Shown in pieces: positions 18,245 through 26,152 of a stretch of DNA of 64,000 bases. A program made the translations under genes and the position numbers. Position 1 is the stretch's first letter. Each line of letters opens with the position of its first letter. The notes beneath the pieces are model-generated. The model saw only the letters and a program-made list of their open reading frames with translations. It was not told the origin of the DNA and did no database searches. The DNA comes from Bacteroidales bacterium (lineage in GTDB: Bacteria; Bacteroidota; Bacteroidia; Bacteroidales; G3-4614): positions 275,759 to 339,758 of the forward strand of contig SUXK01000001.1 of the NCBI GenBank assembly GCA_015061035.1, read 5' to 3'.

Positions 18245-18417
18245 GGAAAAGCGTTTGCTGATATTCTTATCCTTGAAACTTCGACACTTTCAAACAACCA
18301 AGAATAAAGCGAAGACGTTCATGCTATGTATATGGCGTGGGCTTTACTCGTTTATCTGGTTGTAAGGTAGTCGAAGACCTCAAGGGTGGATAAATAGAGT
18401 TTTGTCCGCGTTTTTTT
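18245..18417 (+). ncRNA. Candidate structured RNA element, copy A (pseudoknot plus long hairpin, 3' U-tract)
   Basis: The element opens with AAAAGCGTTTGCT. A hairpin follows (TTGAAA 18273-18278 with TTTCAA 18288-18293). Its loop CTTCGAC (18279-18285) is complementary to GTCGAAG (18370-18376), giving a pseudoknot. A second stem (ACAACCA 18294-18300 with TGGTTGT 18357-18363) carries an apical helix (GTTCATGC 18317-18324 with GCGTGGGC 18335-18342, with G-U pairs). The 3' end has GTGGATAAA pairing with TTTGTCCGC, then T7, like a terminator. The same architecture with different sequences recurs at 25887-26059 and 39094-39272. It could be a leader (attenuator or riboswitch) for the gene 70 nt downstream or a free sRNA. 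Family resemblance to a described RNA such as the Bacteroidales-1/6S group cannot be excluded by eye. The upstream stretch 18113-18244 shows no gene. Confidence 0.65.
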
Positions 18418-18487
18418 ATGTGCGTATTTCTCAACTTTTTTAAGGACATAATATTGATAAGTTTATTTTTTTTTAATTTGATAAAAA

Positions 18488-18643
18488 ATGAAAAAGAATA
18501 TTTATCGTTTCTTTGTGGTGATAGTTGCTACTACATTGCTAAGTGTTGCACTTCAAAGTTGTGCTATCTTTAGTGATCCAGCCTACCAAGAATCTTTCAG
18601 ACAAGGATGGAATTTGACTGCACCTGAAGAATATCGTTACTAA
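18488..18643 (+). CDS. Small predicted lipoprotein (51 aa)
   Basis: The ORF starts MKKNIYRFFVVIVATTLLSV and continues ALQSC, a clear lipobox with Cys at residue 24 after a basic, hydrophobic signal. The mature peptide is only about 28 residues and ends EEYRY. A tiny mature lipoprotein is a plausible real gene because the signal is textbook and the stop is immediately followed by spacer. Function is unknown. It is the first gene after RNA element A and probably co-transcribed with the two small secreted proteins that follow. Confidence 0.65.
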   Translation: MKKNIYRFFVVIVATTLLSVALQSCAIFSDPAYQESFRQGWNLTAPEEYRY

Positions 18644-18718
18644 TTCATTAAAAACAAAAACGGAGTAAACCGAAAAGCCGATAAGTGAGTAGGAGATATA
18701 TTTAAAATTTAAATTATT

Positions 18719-19045
18719 ATGAAAAAAATATTTTTATTATTAGCAATCATTTTAGGATTTTCATTTAATATAAATGCAGAAAAAGCAGAAATTACAGGTC
18801 AAAAAGATAAATTTGTAGACTATGAAGTTATTCATAATAGCAGTAATTCACGTGGTCATAGTTATACAATAAAATTTAAGAATGATAATGATTTTTCTGT
18901 TATTTTGTCTATCCTTAAACCTAAAGGATGTAGTAACTATTCGGCGGAATATGGAATATGGATTCTTGCTTATGACACAAAAGAAGTGGTTGTGCTTACA
19001 GATGTTGAGCCATATGGGTGGTATATAGCTTTTAGAGAGAGTTAA
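18719..19045 (+). CDS. Small secreted protein of unknown function
   Basis: This 108-aa protein has a signal peptide (MKKIFLLLAIILGFSFNINA, cleaved before EKAE). The mature part looks like one small beta-sandwich (YTIKFKNDNDFSVILSIL, EYGIWILAYDTKEVVVLTD). I do not recognise the family. It lies 75 nt after the small lipoprotein and 8 nt before the next gene, which has a similar build, so they form a set. It is noticeably AT-rich. Confidence 0.6.
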   Translation: MKKIFLLLAIILGFSFNINAEKAEITGQKDKFVDYEVIHNSSNSRGHSYTIKFKNDNDFSVILSILKPKGCSNYSAEYGIWILAYDTKEVVVLTDVEPYGWYIAFRES

Positions 19046-19053
19046 ATATTGTT

Positions 19054-19464
19054 ATGTTTATGAGAAAGATACTATTTTTTATCATTATATCTCTATTGTT
19101 TAGTTATCAGATGGATGCTCAAAATACTGTTATTATTCAAAATAGTACCACAAGTAATAAAGTTGATGATAGTAATAGTAAAGTATTTTATATACAAGGG
19201 ATACCATCTACTGAGAATATTGGAGGAGTTGATGTTTATACAGAAGGAAATCCAGATCCATATGGTAATCCTTATATGAGAACTGTATATTTTGAGAATT
19301 ATAGAAATATACCAGTAACAGTATTGTATGTTTTTACAGTTGGACGAGGAGGAAATGAAGAGGAGAGAGAAGGCTCTATAACGTTAGGTCCTAAGAAAAC
19401 AAAATCTTTAGATAGAAGATATAACTCACCTAAGGACTTTAAATTAATAGTTAGAGCCTTATAA
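19054..19464 (+). CDS. Small secreted protein of unknown function
   Basis: The 136-aa product has a signal peptide (FMRKILFFIIISLLFSYQMDA, ending before QNT); Met3 is an alternative start. The mature N-terminus (QNTVIIQNSTTSNK) resembles that of the gene at 26153 (QNIIIQQNNNQQ), hinting at kinship between the two accessory patches. The rest has alternating beta strands (MRTVYFENYRNIPVTVLYVFTVG, REGSITLGPKKTKSL). No known domain is recognised. A strong terminator follows. Confidence 0.6.
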   Translation: MFMRKILFFIIISLLFSYQMDAQNTVIIQNSTTSNKVDDSNSKVFYIQGIPSTENIGGVDVYTEGNPDPYGNPYMRTVYFENYRNIPVTVLYVFTVGRGGNEEEREGSITLGPKKTKSLDRRYNSPKDFKLIVRAL

Positions 19465-19484
19465 TTTTATGCAAATTAAAAGAC

Positions 19485-19518
19485 GTAAAGAGTTGCACTT
19501 AAAAATGCAACTCTTTAC
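19485..19518 (+). terminator. Intrinsic terminator of the small secreted-protein cluster
   Basis: A 13-bp stem (GTAAAGAGTTGCA and complement), 8-nt loop, then TTTTA. The core stem resembles the one after spt. The gap to asnA holds only AT-rich sequence. Confidence 0.8.
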
Positions 19519-19658
19519 TTTTATATCTAATCTGACTAATTTTACAACTTAGTCTGAGATTTAACTTATATATTGAATTAGGAATTAGTGTAAAAATGGT
19601 CTAATTAATTAAAAATCATTTCTAATTTCTCATTCCTCATTTCTAATTCAATCTAAAA

Positions 19659-20690
19659 CTATAACAGTTGAATATTATGTTTTAAGCACTCTGCTATTTG
19701 CTCTTCAGGCCAGATACTTGCTTGAACCTCTCCAATATGAGCCTTTTGAAGAAGATACATACACAAGCGAGATTGACCAATACCACCTCCAATTGATAGC
19801 GGAAGTTCATCGTTTAGAAGCATTTTGTGGAAACTCAACTCTGCACGTTCAGGACAACCCTTAATCTCTAATTGACTTTTAAGAGCAACCTTATCAACCC
19901 TAATACCCATTGATGAGAGTTCAAAAGGAATATCCAAAATAGGGTTCCACAACATAATATCACCATTCAAACCTCTGTAACCATCGCTGTTGATAGTAAC
20001 CCAATCATCGTAGTCGGGAGCGCGTCCATCGTGAGGCTCTCCGTTTGATAGGTTAGAGCCTATACCAATAATAAATACTGCACCATATTTCTTTGTGATT
20101 TTTGCCTCACGCTCTTTTGGAGTGCAGTCGGGGTATAGTTGCAATAACTCTTCAGAGTTTATGAATGTAATGTTCTCAGGCAAGAAAGGAGTAATATGAG
20201 GGAAACTCTCGTAAACCTCCATCTCCAACTCTTTAATAATAGAGTATAGTTTATTTACAACCTCTTTAAGGTAGTCAAGGTTACGCTCCTTTTCGGTAAT
20301 AACTTGCTCCCAGTCCCATTGGTCAACGTACAATGAGTGAAGGTTATCCAAATCCTCATCGCAACGAATTGCATTCATATCGGTGTAGATACCATAACCG
20401 GGAGAGATGCCGTATGCTCCTAACTTCATACGTTTCCATTTAGCAAGAGAGTGAACAACCTCTGCACGTTTACCCATACATTTGATGTTGAACGATACGG
20501 GAGCCTCTTTGCCACTCAGGTCATCGTTAATACCTGTTCCCGACAATACAAACAATGGAGCAGTTACACGGCGAAGATTAAGTTTCTTTTTAAGTTTATC
20601 TTGAAACGAAACTTTTAAAGTTTTAATAGCCTCCTCAGTAGTTTCGGGAAGCAGTTTAAGTTTATAGTTTCTTGGTATTATAAGTGCCAT
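19659..20690 (-). CDS. asnA: Aspartate--ammonia ligase
   Basis: This is the ammonia-dependent asparagine synthetase, which makes Asn from Asp, ammonia and ATP in the cytoplasm. It has the class II aminoacyl-tRNA synthetase fold. Recognisable segments are LFVLSGTGINDDLSG, VEVVHSLAKWKRM-type (here AEVVHSLAKWKRMKL), GIYTDMNAIRCDEDLDNLHSLYVDQWDWE and the C-terminal LSIGGGIGQSRLCMYLLQKAHIGEVQ. The length of 343 aa is standard. It is probably monocistronic, 78 nt downstream of the namZ-like gene's start region on the opposite reading order. Confidence 0.96.
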   Translation of the reverse strand: MALIIPRNYKLKLLPETTEEAIKTLKVSFQDKLKKKLNLRRVTAPLFVLSGTGINDDLSGKEAPVSFNIKCMGKRAEVVHSLAKWKRMKLGAYGISPGYGIYTDMNAIRCDEDLDNLHSLYVDQWDWEQVITEKERNLDYLKEVVNKLYSIIKELEMEVYESFPHITPFLPENITFINSEELLQLYPDCTPKEREAKITKKYGAVFIIGIGSNLSNGEPHDGRAPDYDDWVTINSDGYRGLNGDIMLWNPILDIPFELSSMGIRVDKVALKSQLEIKGCPERAELSFHKMLLNDELPLSIGGGIGQSRLCMYLLQKAHIGEVQASIWPEEQIAECLKHNIQLL

Positions 20691-20768
20691 ATAATGAAAT
20701 TCTAAACGTTCTTTGTAAAAATATTTTGCGAATATACTAAAAACTTCAATAAGTTTTGCTATAAAATG

Positions 20769-21926
20769 TTACAAATACCTATTATCGGGGTATATTAAAT
20801 ATATAAGTCGTAACTTTTTGTAAATATCAAGTTGAGTTTTCCAACGAGCCTTAATCTCCTCTTCAGTTTTACCGTTGATAATATCTGAGCGTAGTTGAGC
20901 ATCGCCCGATAACTTCTCAAAAAAGTTGTTGCTGTTAAAGAAACTCTCCTTATTTGAGTAGTTGTTATACATATCAATCAAATATTTAAGGCTGAAACCT
21001 TGCAACTCTTCGCCCTCTCTAAGGTCAATGCCATAGCATAGTTCTCCTTTGTGAAGAGGATTTTTGTCAAACCCTTCAAGAGGGGTAGGAGTAAAGGTAA
21101 AATCTCCCAAATTTTTATCAGGAGCACCAATCATCTGAAAGGGATAATAAGTACCTCTGCCCACACTTATTTTTGTACCCTCAAACAGGCACAACGAAGG
21201 ATAAAGATTTATACTCCTTCCGTTTGGTAGATTAGGCGAAGGCTTAATTTTAAGTTCGTAACTATCTCCGTGTTTCCACCCATCAACCGCTATAATTTTT
21301 AAATCAATATCCTTGCACTCTCCCCAGTTCTCACCCTTAATCATAAGAGCAAGTTCAGCAACCGTAAGACCATGCATAATAGGTAAGGGGAGAGTCCCCA
21401 CAAACGATTTTAAATTCATATCCATAACAGCACCATCAACAAAGTCGTTGGGGTTTGGTCGGTCTAAAACAACAAACTCTTTACCATGTTCTGCTGCCGA
21501 TTGCATGGCATAATACATAGTGGATATATAGGTATAAAACCTTGCACCCACATCCTGAATATCAAATATAATCATATCAATATCCGATAGCTGCTCGGCA
21601 CTCGGCTTCTTGTTTTTGCCATAGAGGGAAATAATCTTTACTCCACTACGGGTATCAATACCATCTTTAACACTTTCACCAGCATCAGCATTACCTCTAA
21701 AACCATGCTCGGGAGCAAAAATAGTTTTAATATCAATTCCTCTTGCTTTCAGGGTGTCCACCAAGTGAGTACCACACTCAGTAACCGAAGTTTGATTAAC
21801 AATAAGAGCCACCCTTTTATTTTGGGTAATCTCAATAATACAGTCAATCTTATCGGCGCCACATTTAACCTTTGCATTGACAAAAACAAAAGGTAAGAGA
21901 AATATAAATATTATGTATCGTTTCAT
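20769..21926 (-). CDS. namZ: DUF1343 / NamZ-like exo-beta-N-acetylmuramidase
   Basis: This is a 385-aa exported protein with a signal peptide (MKRYIIFIFLLPFVFVNA). The DUF1343 motifs are clear: RVALIVNQTSVT, FAPEHGFRG, SLYGKNKKPSAEQLSDIDMIIFDIQDVGARFYTY (read as separate blocks), VLDRPNP and SVGRGTYYPFQMIGAPD. The family (PF07075) includes NamZ, which removes N-acetylmuramic acid from non-reducing ends of peptidoglycan fragments. The product should therefore act in the periplasm in cell wall recycling. No MurNAc uptake or kinase genes are adjacent. The symbol rests on family similarity. Confidence 0.85.
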   Translation of the reverse strand: MKRYIIFIFLLPFVFVNAKVKCGADKIDCIIEITQNKRVALIVNQTSVTECGTHLVDTLKARGIDIKTIFAPEHGFRGNADAGESVKDGIDTRSGVKIISLYGKNKKPSAEQLSDIDMIIFDIQDVGARFYTYISTMYYAMQSAAEHGKEFVVLDRPNPNDFVDGAVMDMNLKSFVGTLPLPIMHGLTVAELALMIKGENWGECKDIDLKIIAVDGWKHGDSYELKIKPSPNLPNGRSINLYPSLCLFEGTKISVGRGTYYPFQMIGAPDKNLGDFTFTPTPLEGFDKNPLHKGELCYGIDLREGEELQGFSLKYLIDMYNNYSNKESFFNSNNFFEKLSGDAQLRSDIINGKTEEEIKARWKTQLDIYKKLRLIYLIYPDNRYL

Positions 21927-22030
21927 CTTCTTTTCAGTATGCTATATACTTTAGTTTACAACAAAGTTAAACAAACCTTTGTCAGTAACAAAAAAAATAA
22001 CTAAAATTGCAAAAAATAAACATTGATTAT

Positions 22031-22477
22031 ATGAAAGCCTGCATAAAAAATATATTAGTTCTCATTGCCATTGTTCTATTTAATGGAACAGCATATGGCG
22101 AAGAGGTACAACAAGATAGTGTTATCTTTTCACGAAGTTGTTCGTTTGAGGAGTCTATTGATATTCTTGGATTTGAAAAACGCTTAAAAGACAAAAACGA
22201 ACTCTATATAGTTCGTAACAACACCAACCACACAATAACACTAATAAAATTGAGAGTCTTTTATAAAACCACAAATGATGAAATGTTGGATTATCGCGAT
22301 GTAACACTCTCTGGCGAGTTGTTGCCACAAACAACAAAGCAGTTTGAGGTTGTAAGTTTTGATAAAGGCAAACGCTACTATTACCATAAATCACCCGACC
22401 AGAATCCAAAGTTAGAGGGCTATCCATTTAAGATAACATACGAACTTATCCGCTACGATGTAGCAGTTGAGAAGTAG
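22031..22477 (+). CDS. Small exported protein of unknown function
   Basis: The start was placed at MKACIKNILVLIAIVLFNGTAYG, which gives a proper signal peptide; an upstream in-frame ATG adds eight unsupported residues. The mature part, about 125 residues, looks like a single beta-rich domain (NELYIVRNNTNHTITLIKLRVFYKT, QTTKQFEVVSFDKGKRYYY). It resembles in style the 'unstructured backbone interaction' type of small periplasmic proteins, but no family is recognised. It is divergent from the namZ-like gene and followed by about 160 nt of repeat-like AT-rich sequence. Confidence 0.6.
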   Translation: MKACIKNILVLIAIVLFNGTAYGEEVQQDSVIFSRSCSFEESIDILGFEKRLKDKNELYIVRNNTNHTITLIKLRVFYKTTNDEMLDYRDVTLSGELLPQTTKQFEVVSFDKGKRYYYHKSPDQNPKLEGYPFKITYELIRYDVAVEK

Positions 22478-22637
22478 TTTATTTAAATTAGGAATTAGGA
22501 ATGAGAAACTTTACAGATAACTAACAACCGATAGCAATTAAACATAACCCACCATAAAATTGTTATAGAGAGGAGTAACCCCAGAAAAGAGGTTATTTCT
22601 CTTTATTTTATGTTTAATTTTTAAAGGAGGACAAATT

Positions 22638-23066
22638 ATGATGCCTGTAAAAAAGGGGCAGAACTGGCTGCCTACAATTTTTCACGATTTTTTTGGTAAT
22701 GAGTGGATTGAACGAGCAAAGAACACATCAACGCCAGCGGTAAACATTATTGAAAACGACAAGGAGTATGAGGTGCAAATTGCCGCTCCGGGAGTATCAA
22801 AAGAAGATATCTGCGTAAATATAAACGAAGATAACTATCTTGAGATAACAGTTGAGAAAAAAGAGGAGAGTGATGAGAAGGATAAAAAAGGCAAATACCT
22901 TCGCCGAGAGTTCTCGTATTCACAATTCCGTCAAACATTGGCACTCCCCGATAATATCGAAGCCGATAAAATTGAGGCAACTCAAAAGCACGGAATACTA
23001 AAGGTTGTAATTCCCAAGAAGGCACTACCAGCACCAAAAGCACCTAAAAGAATAGATATAAAATAG
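22638..23066 (+). CDS. Small heat shock protein, Hsp20 family
   Basis: This 142-aa ATP-independent holdase binds unfolding proteins and forms oligomers in the cytoplasm. The alpha-crystallin domain spans about residues 33-125 (AVNIIENDKEYEVQIAAPGVSKEDICVNI to GILKVVIPKK, with the usual 'YLRREFSYSQFRQTLALPDNI' region). The C-terminal tail has the alpha-crystallin-like KALPAP motif. An exceptionally good Shine-Dalgarno (AAAGGAGG, 7 nt before ATG) is unusual for this phylum, where such sites are rare, and suggests strong translation on induction. Two consecutive ATGs begin the gene. Confidence 0.92.
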   Translation: MMPVKKGQNWLPTIFHDFFGNEWIERAKNTSTPAVNIIENDKEYEVQIAAPGVSKEDICVNINEDNYLEITVEKKEESDEKDKKGKYLRREFSYSQFRQTLALPDNIEADKIEATQKHGILKVVIPKKALPAPKAPKRIDIK

Positions 23067-23074
23067 TATCTCTA

Positions 23075-24262
23075 TTAACGTCTTATTCGCCATGTGTAGT
23101 TTCGGTATGAACTACTCTTGCCAAGAATAGCAAAGCGAATGTTCTCTATTGGGCGAATAAAATCGTAGAACATAGTCTCAAAACCATTAACATCACACTT
23201 TAATGTTTTTGAGGCTTTGTTTATAACAATGCTTTGAGATAAATATCTTATCAAAAACATAGATGAGGCAAAAGCAATAAGCAATATGTTTGTGATACTA
23301 CCCCAAATAATTAATGCTACAAAACTAACATAAAACAGAATAGTACAAACCCTCTCTATATTAAAAACAAAGTGAGCCGAAGTTTTAAGAATCTTATCAG
23401 TAAAAGAGCGCCTTAAACGCATCTCGCGCAAATCCCCATCAATATCGTAAAGAGTATTTTCAATTTGAGCCTCCTCGGCAAGTTCCACTCTGCAATTATC
23501 TTTGGTCATAATTTCGTTTGCAAAAATATCATCCTCTCCATACTGAATTGAGAGATTATTGGAGAAACCTCTATTATTGAAGAACAACTCTTTTCTGATA
23601 AACATATTAGTACCCTCGCCCATATATGGTTGGTGCATAATGGCATAACTAAAATATTTGAGTTTAAAAAATAGTCGGTAAAATCTGTAACTCCATTTGG
23701 CACGTTTATCCCCTTTCTCAAAACTGTTACCAATAACAATATCAATATCGGTAATAAAATTCCTTACCATAGTAGATAGCCATTTGTCAGATAAAGGTCG
23801 GCAAAACGCATCAGTAAAACCAATAATGTCATATTTAGCGGCTTTAATAGCAACGGTAAGAGCAAGTTTCTTTCTGCTCAATGAGTGAGCCTCTTGCGGA
23901 ACGTATGTATAACTAAGGTTGGGATATTTCTCTTTCAGAAGAGTTATAGTGTCTTTTAAATCGCTATCATCGCCATCGTTAACAATAACAACCTCAAAGT
24001 TAGGATAATCCTGATTTAAAAACGATGTAATATTGCGTTCTGCATCATTAAAATTTTCGCTGCAATAAACAATAACCGAAACGTTTGGCTTTGCTGCACT
24101 ATGCCATATTTTACCCCTCTTGCTTCTGTTTGCATACCTGCTTGGTTTTGCAAAAATTGCAATATAGAATATAAGTTGAACTAACCATATTAAGGCAAAA
24201 AAGCCCAAGCCATATAGTTCAGTTACCGAAAAATTTTCAATAAAAAAGTTGTATATAAACAT
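23075..24262 (-). CDS. Membrane-anchored family 2 glycosyltransferase
   Basis: A 395-aa protein with an N-terminal transmembrane helix (about residues 18-38, GFFALIWLVQLIFYIAIFA), a GT2 catalytic domain (about 60-280: NVSVIVYCSENFNDAERNITSFLNQDYPNFEVVIVNDG) and two C-terminal helices (about 308-345). The donor-binding FTDAFCRPLSDKWL stretch replaces the usual DxD with TDA, and GEDDIFANE matches the ED acceptor motif. It likely builds a surface polysaccharide or glycolipid at the inner membrane; the acceptor is unknown. It lies just downstream of a CpsB-type phosphatase on the same strand, which supports an envelope polysaccharide role. Confidence 0.8.
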   Translation of the reverse strand: MFIYNFFIENFSVTELYGLGFFALIWLVQLIFYIAIFAKPSRYANRSKRGKIWHSAAKPNVSVIVYCSENFNDAERNITSFLNQDYPNFEVVIVNDGDDSDLKDTITLLKEKYPNLSYTYVPQEAHSLSRKKLALTVAIKAAKYDIIGFTDAFCRPLSDKWLSTMVRNFITDIDIVIGNSFEKGDKRAKWSYRFYRLFFKLKYFSYAIMHQPYMGEGTNMFIRKELFFNNRGFSNNLSIQYGEDDIFANEIMTKDNCRVELAEEAQIENTLYDIDGDLREMRLRRSFTDKILKTSAHFVFNIERVCTILFYVSFVALIIWGSITNILLIAFASSMFLIRYLSQSIVINKASKTLKCDVNGFETMFYDFIRPIENIRFAILGKSSSYRNYTWRIRR

Positions 24263-24296
24263 TCTTCTCCTCTAATGTAAATAAATATAAAAACTA

Positions 24297-25043
24297 CTAT
24301 AAAAGTTGGTCGTTTTTAATAGAGAGGGCAAGTTTCTCTGCAATAGCAGGATACTCTTTTGAAGATAAAAACCTATTAATAACATCAACATGCCCAAAGT
24401 GGTGAAGGTCGCTGCCAACAAACGAAACATATCCTTTGTTTGCCAACCATAGAGCAGTCTCTTTCTCTCTATCACCGTAGTAACCAGTCAAAGACAGAAG
24501 ATTAATCTGAAACTCACAACCCGAGTGAAACAACGTTTCATAAATCTCCCTCTTGCGTTGATAGTACCCATAACGTTCAGGGTGTGCAAGAATAGGCTTA
24601 ATATCTCTAAGTTGCAATTCGTATATAATGTTCTTTAAGTCAATAGGAGGTTGAACAAAAGAGTTCTCGATAAGCAGATAGTTATTAGGCATAACCAATA
24701 TGTTATTCTCTTCAAGCATCTTTCTAAACCTATCGTCAATTCTATACTCTGCCGAATAGTGAACATCCATCTCCACACCCAAATCGAGCATACGAGTATT
24801 AAGTTTATCGTAAGCATTTTTTATAGTTTGAGGAGTATTCTCAAAATTCTCTTCAGCAATATGAGGAGTAGCAACAATCGACTCAATACCCCAACTCTTC
24901 ATTGCCTTTAAAAGATCAATAGATACATCGGTATTAGGTGAGCCGTCATCAATGCCGGGAAGAACATGAGAATGAATATCAGTAGAGTAAAAAAGCGGTT
25001 GAGGCTCTCTCTTTTTCTTACTTTTAAAGAAACTTAGTAACAT
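24297..25043 (-). CDS. CpsB/CapC-type tyrosine-protein phosphatase (PHP family)
   Basis: A 248-aa metal-dependent phosphatase of the PHP fold. Metal-binding motifs are visible: STDIHSHVLPGIDDGS, ATPHIAEENF, AHPERYGYY and VGSDLHHFGH. In capsule systems such enzymes dephosphorylate the Wzc-type tyrosine kinase that controls chain length. The start was set at MLLSFFKSKKKREPQ because the upstream in-frame extension (about 53 residues) contains a stray hydrophobic stretch not found in the family. No kinase gene is adjacent. It is followed on the same strand by a GT2 gene, 35 nt away. Confidence 0.85.
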   Translation of the reverse strand: MLLSFFKSKKKREPQPLFYSTDIHSHVLPGIDDGSPNTDVSIDLLKAMKSWGIESIVATPHIAEENFENTPQTIKNAYDKLNTRMLDLGVEMDVHYSAEYRIDDRFRKMLEENNILVMPNNYLLIENSFVQPPIDLKNIIYELQLRDIKPILAHPERYGYYQRKREIYETLFHSGCEFQINLLSLTGYYGDREKETALWLANKGYVSFVGSDLHHFGHVDVINRFLSSKEYPAIAEKLALSIKNDQLL

Positions 25044-25139
25044 TATCTGCTCTCTCTTAAAAACTAATGCGAAGATACTACATTTTTTTGAGAGAATAAA
25101 AGATAAAAACATTATTATAAAAAAAAGAGCAATAAACTT

Positions 25140-25170
25140 TTTGCTAAATAAAAAATTATGAGTACCTTTG
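25140..25170 (+). promoter_or_regulatory. Promoter of rpmE2
   Basis: TTTG, 19 nt, TACCTTTG is a full match to the Bacteroidota vegetative consensus, 82 nt before the start codon. Confidence 0.8.
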
Positions 25171-25251
25171 CGTGCCATTACGAGAGAACTATATAAACGC
25201 ACGCTACCAACGTGCTACTAATTTCGGAAACAATTAAAAAGATATATAACA

Positions 25252-25509
25252 ATGAAAAAAGGACTTCACCCCGAAAATTACCGCGAGGTTGTTTTCAAAG
25301 ATATGTCGAACGAGGAGATTTTCATCACACGTTCAACAGTAGCAACAAAAGAGACAATTGAGGTTGATGGTGTAACATATCCTTTGGTAAAACTTGAGAT
25401 TACCAATACTTCACACCCATTCTTCACAGGAAAACAAAAACTTGTCGATACAGCAGGTCGCGTTGATAAGTTCATGAGCCGTTACGCAAAATTTGCGAAG
25501 AAGAAATAA
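25252..25509 (+). CDS. rpmE2: 50S ribosomal protein L31 type B
   Basis: An 85-aa ribosomal protein of the large subunit. The sequence [19 protein letters not shown], then [24 protein letters not shown], is the canonical B-type L31, which lacks the zinc-binding cysteines of type A. It is a single gene with its own consensus promoter and an intrinsic terminator, as usual for L31 outside r-protein operons. Confidence 0.97.
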   Translation: MKKGLHPENYREVVFKDMSNEEIFITRSTVATKETIEVDGVTYPLVKLEITNTSHPFFTGKQKLVDTAGRVDKFMSRYAKFAKKK

Positions 25510-25531
25510 TTGTTATAACACAATATAAAAG

Positions 25532-25563
25532 TAGCCCAATCTTTTACAGGTTGGGCTATTTTT
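25532..25563 (+). terminator. Intrinsic terminator of rpmE2
   Basis: Stem TAGCCCAA with TTGGGCTA, 11-nt loop, followed by TTTTTG. About 95 nt further on, a second hairpin (AAAGGGAGA with TCTCCCTTT around 25657-25677) may back it up. Confidence 0.85.
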
Positions 25564-25747
25564 GTATGTATGGCTTTAACTCATATAAGAGTAATTGTAA
25601 AGAGCAATCTACTTATTGTCATATTGGTCATATTGGTCTAATTAGTCTAATAAAAAGGGAGAATCTCTCCCTTTCTAACATCTCATATGAGATACTCACA
25701 TAGTCAACATTTACTTTGTTAGGTAATAAATATTTGGTAAATACTAG

Positions 25748-25779
25748 TTTGGAATTTTATAAATAATTCATTACCTTTG
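25748..25779 (+). promoter_or_regulatory. Promoter upstream of RNA element B
   Basis: TTTG, 20 nt, TACCTTTG is a perfect match to the Bacteroidota consensus. It would produce a transcript beginning near 25787 with a leader of about 365 nt containing a tiny ORF and element B before the first protein gene. Confidence 0.75.
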
Positions 25780-25832
25780 TAATATAATAAATTAATACTA
25801 ATCTTTATCCCTTTATATAGAGGATAGAAAAA

Positions 25833-25865
25833 ATGAATGCCTATGAGATAATTACTATAGTATAA
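25833..25865 (+). other. Possible 10-codon leader peptide
   Basis: ATG starts a short frame coding MNAYEIITIV and ending in TAA, preceded by GAGGAT at 6-12 nt. It lies between a perfect promoter and the structured element. It could be a leader peptide or the remnant of a small hydrophobic (holin-like) toxin, whose N-termini look similar. A frame this short can easily occur by chance. Confidence 0.25.
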
Positions 25866-25886
25866 TACATACATCATAGAAATATA

Positions 25887-26059
25887 GAAAAAAGCGTTTT
25901 TGCTAAATTCTTTCTACTCGAAAGTTTGGCGACTAAAGGACTGACAGGAATAAGGTAAGGATGCTCGTACTTTTAGTACGGGCTTTTGGTTATTCTGTCA
26001 GTCCTTTAGTCGCCAAACACCTCGAGTAGAGAATATACTGAAAGTACCGTGCTTTTTTT
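25887..26059 (+). ncRNA. Candidate structured RNA element, copy B
   Basis: Same plan as the element at 18245. It opens AAAAAAGCGTTTTTGCT. A hairpin follows (CTTTC 25910-25914 with GAAAG 25920-25924) whose loop TACTC pairs with GAGTA at 26024-26028 (up to CTACTCG with CGAGTAG). A long stem of 24 perfect pairs (25924-25947 with 25995-26018) continues into GAATAA/TTATTC. The apical helix is GCTCGTAC (25963-25970) with GTACGGGC (25976-25983). It ends GTGCTTTTTTT, whose GCTTTTT can pair with the 5' AAAAAGC. A first gene follows 93 nt downstream. The spacer 25564-25886 otherwise contains only the promoter and the tiny ORF described separately. Confidence 0.7.
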
Positions 26060-26152
26060 ATGTGTGTATAAGTTTGTAAAGAAAAAGGTACTAAGAAAAA
26101 TATTAAATTACAAAAGTAAGTTTGTGTAATAATTTAAAATTTAGATTTAAAA

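Noticed and set aside
23075..25043. A complete capsule biosynthesis locus
   Set aside because: Only one glycosyltransferase and a CpsB-like phosphatase are present; no Wzx, Wzy, Wzc or sugar-nucleotide genes are nearby.
25887..26059. MITE interpretation of copy B because of the 24-bp inverted repeat
   Set aside because: The pairing strands outside the repeat and the apical helix match copies A and C in architecture, which a MITE would not explain; no target duplication seen.
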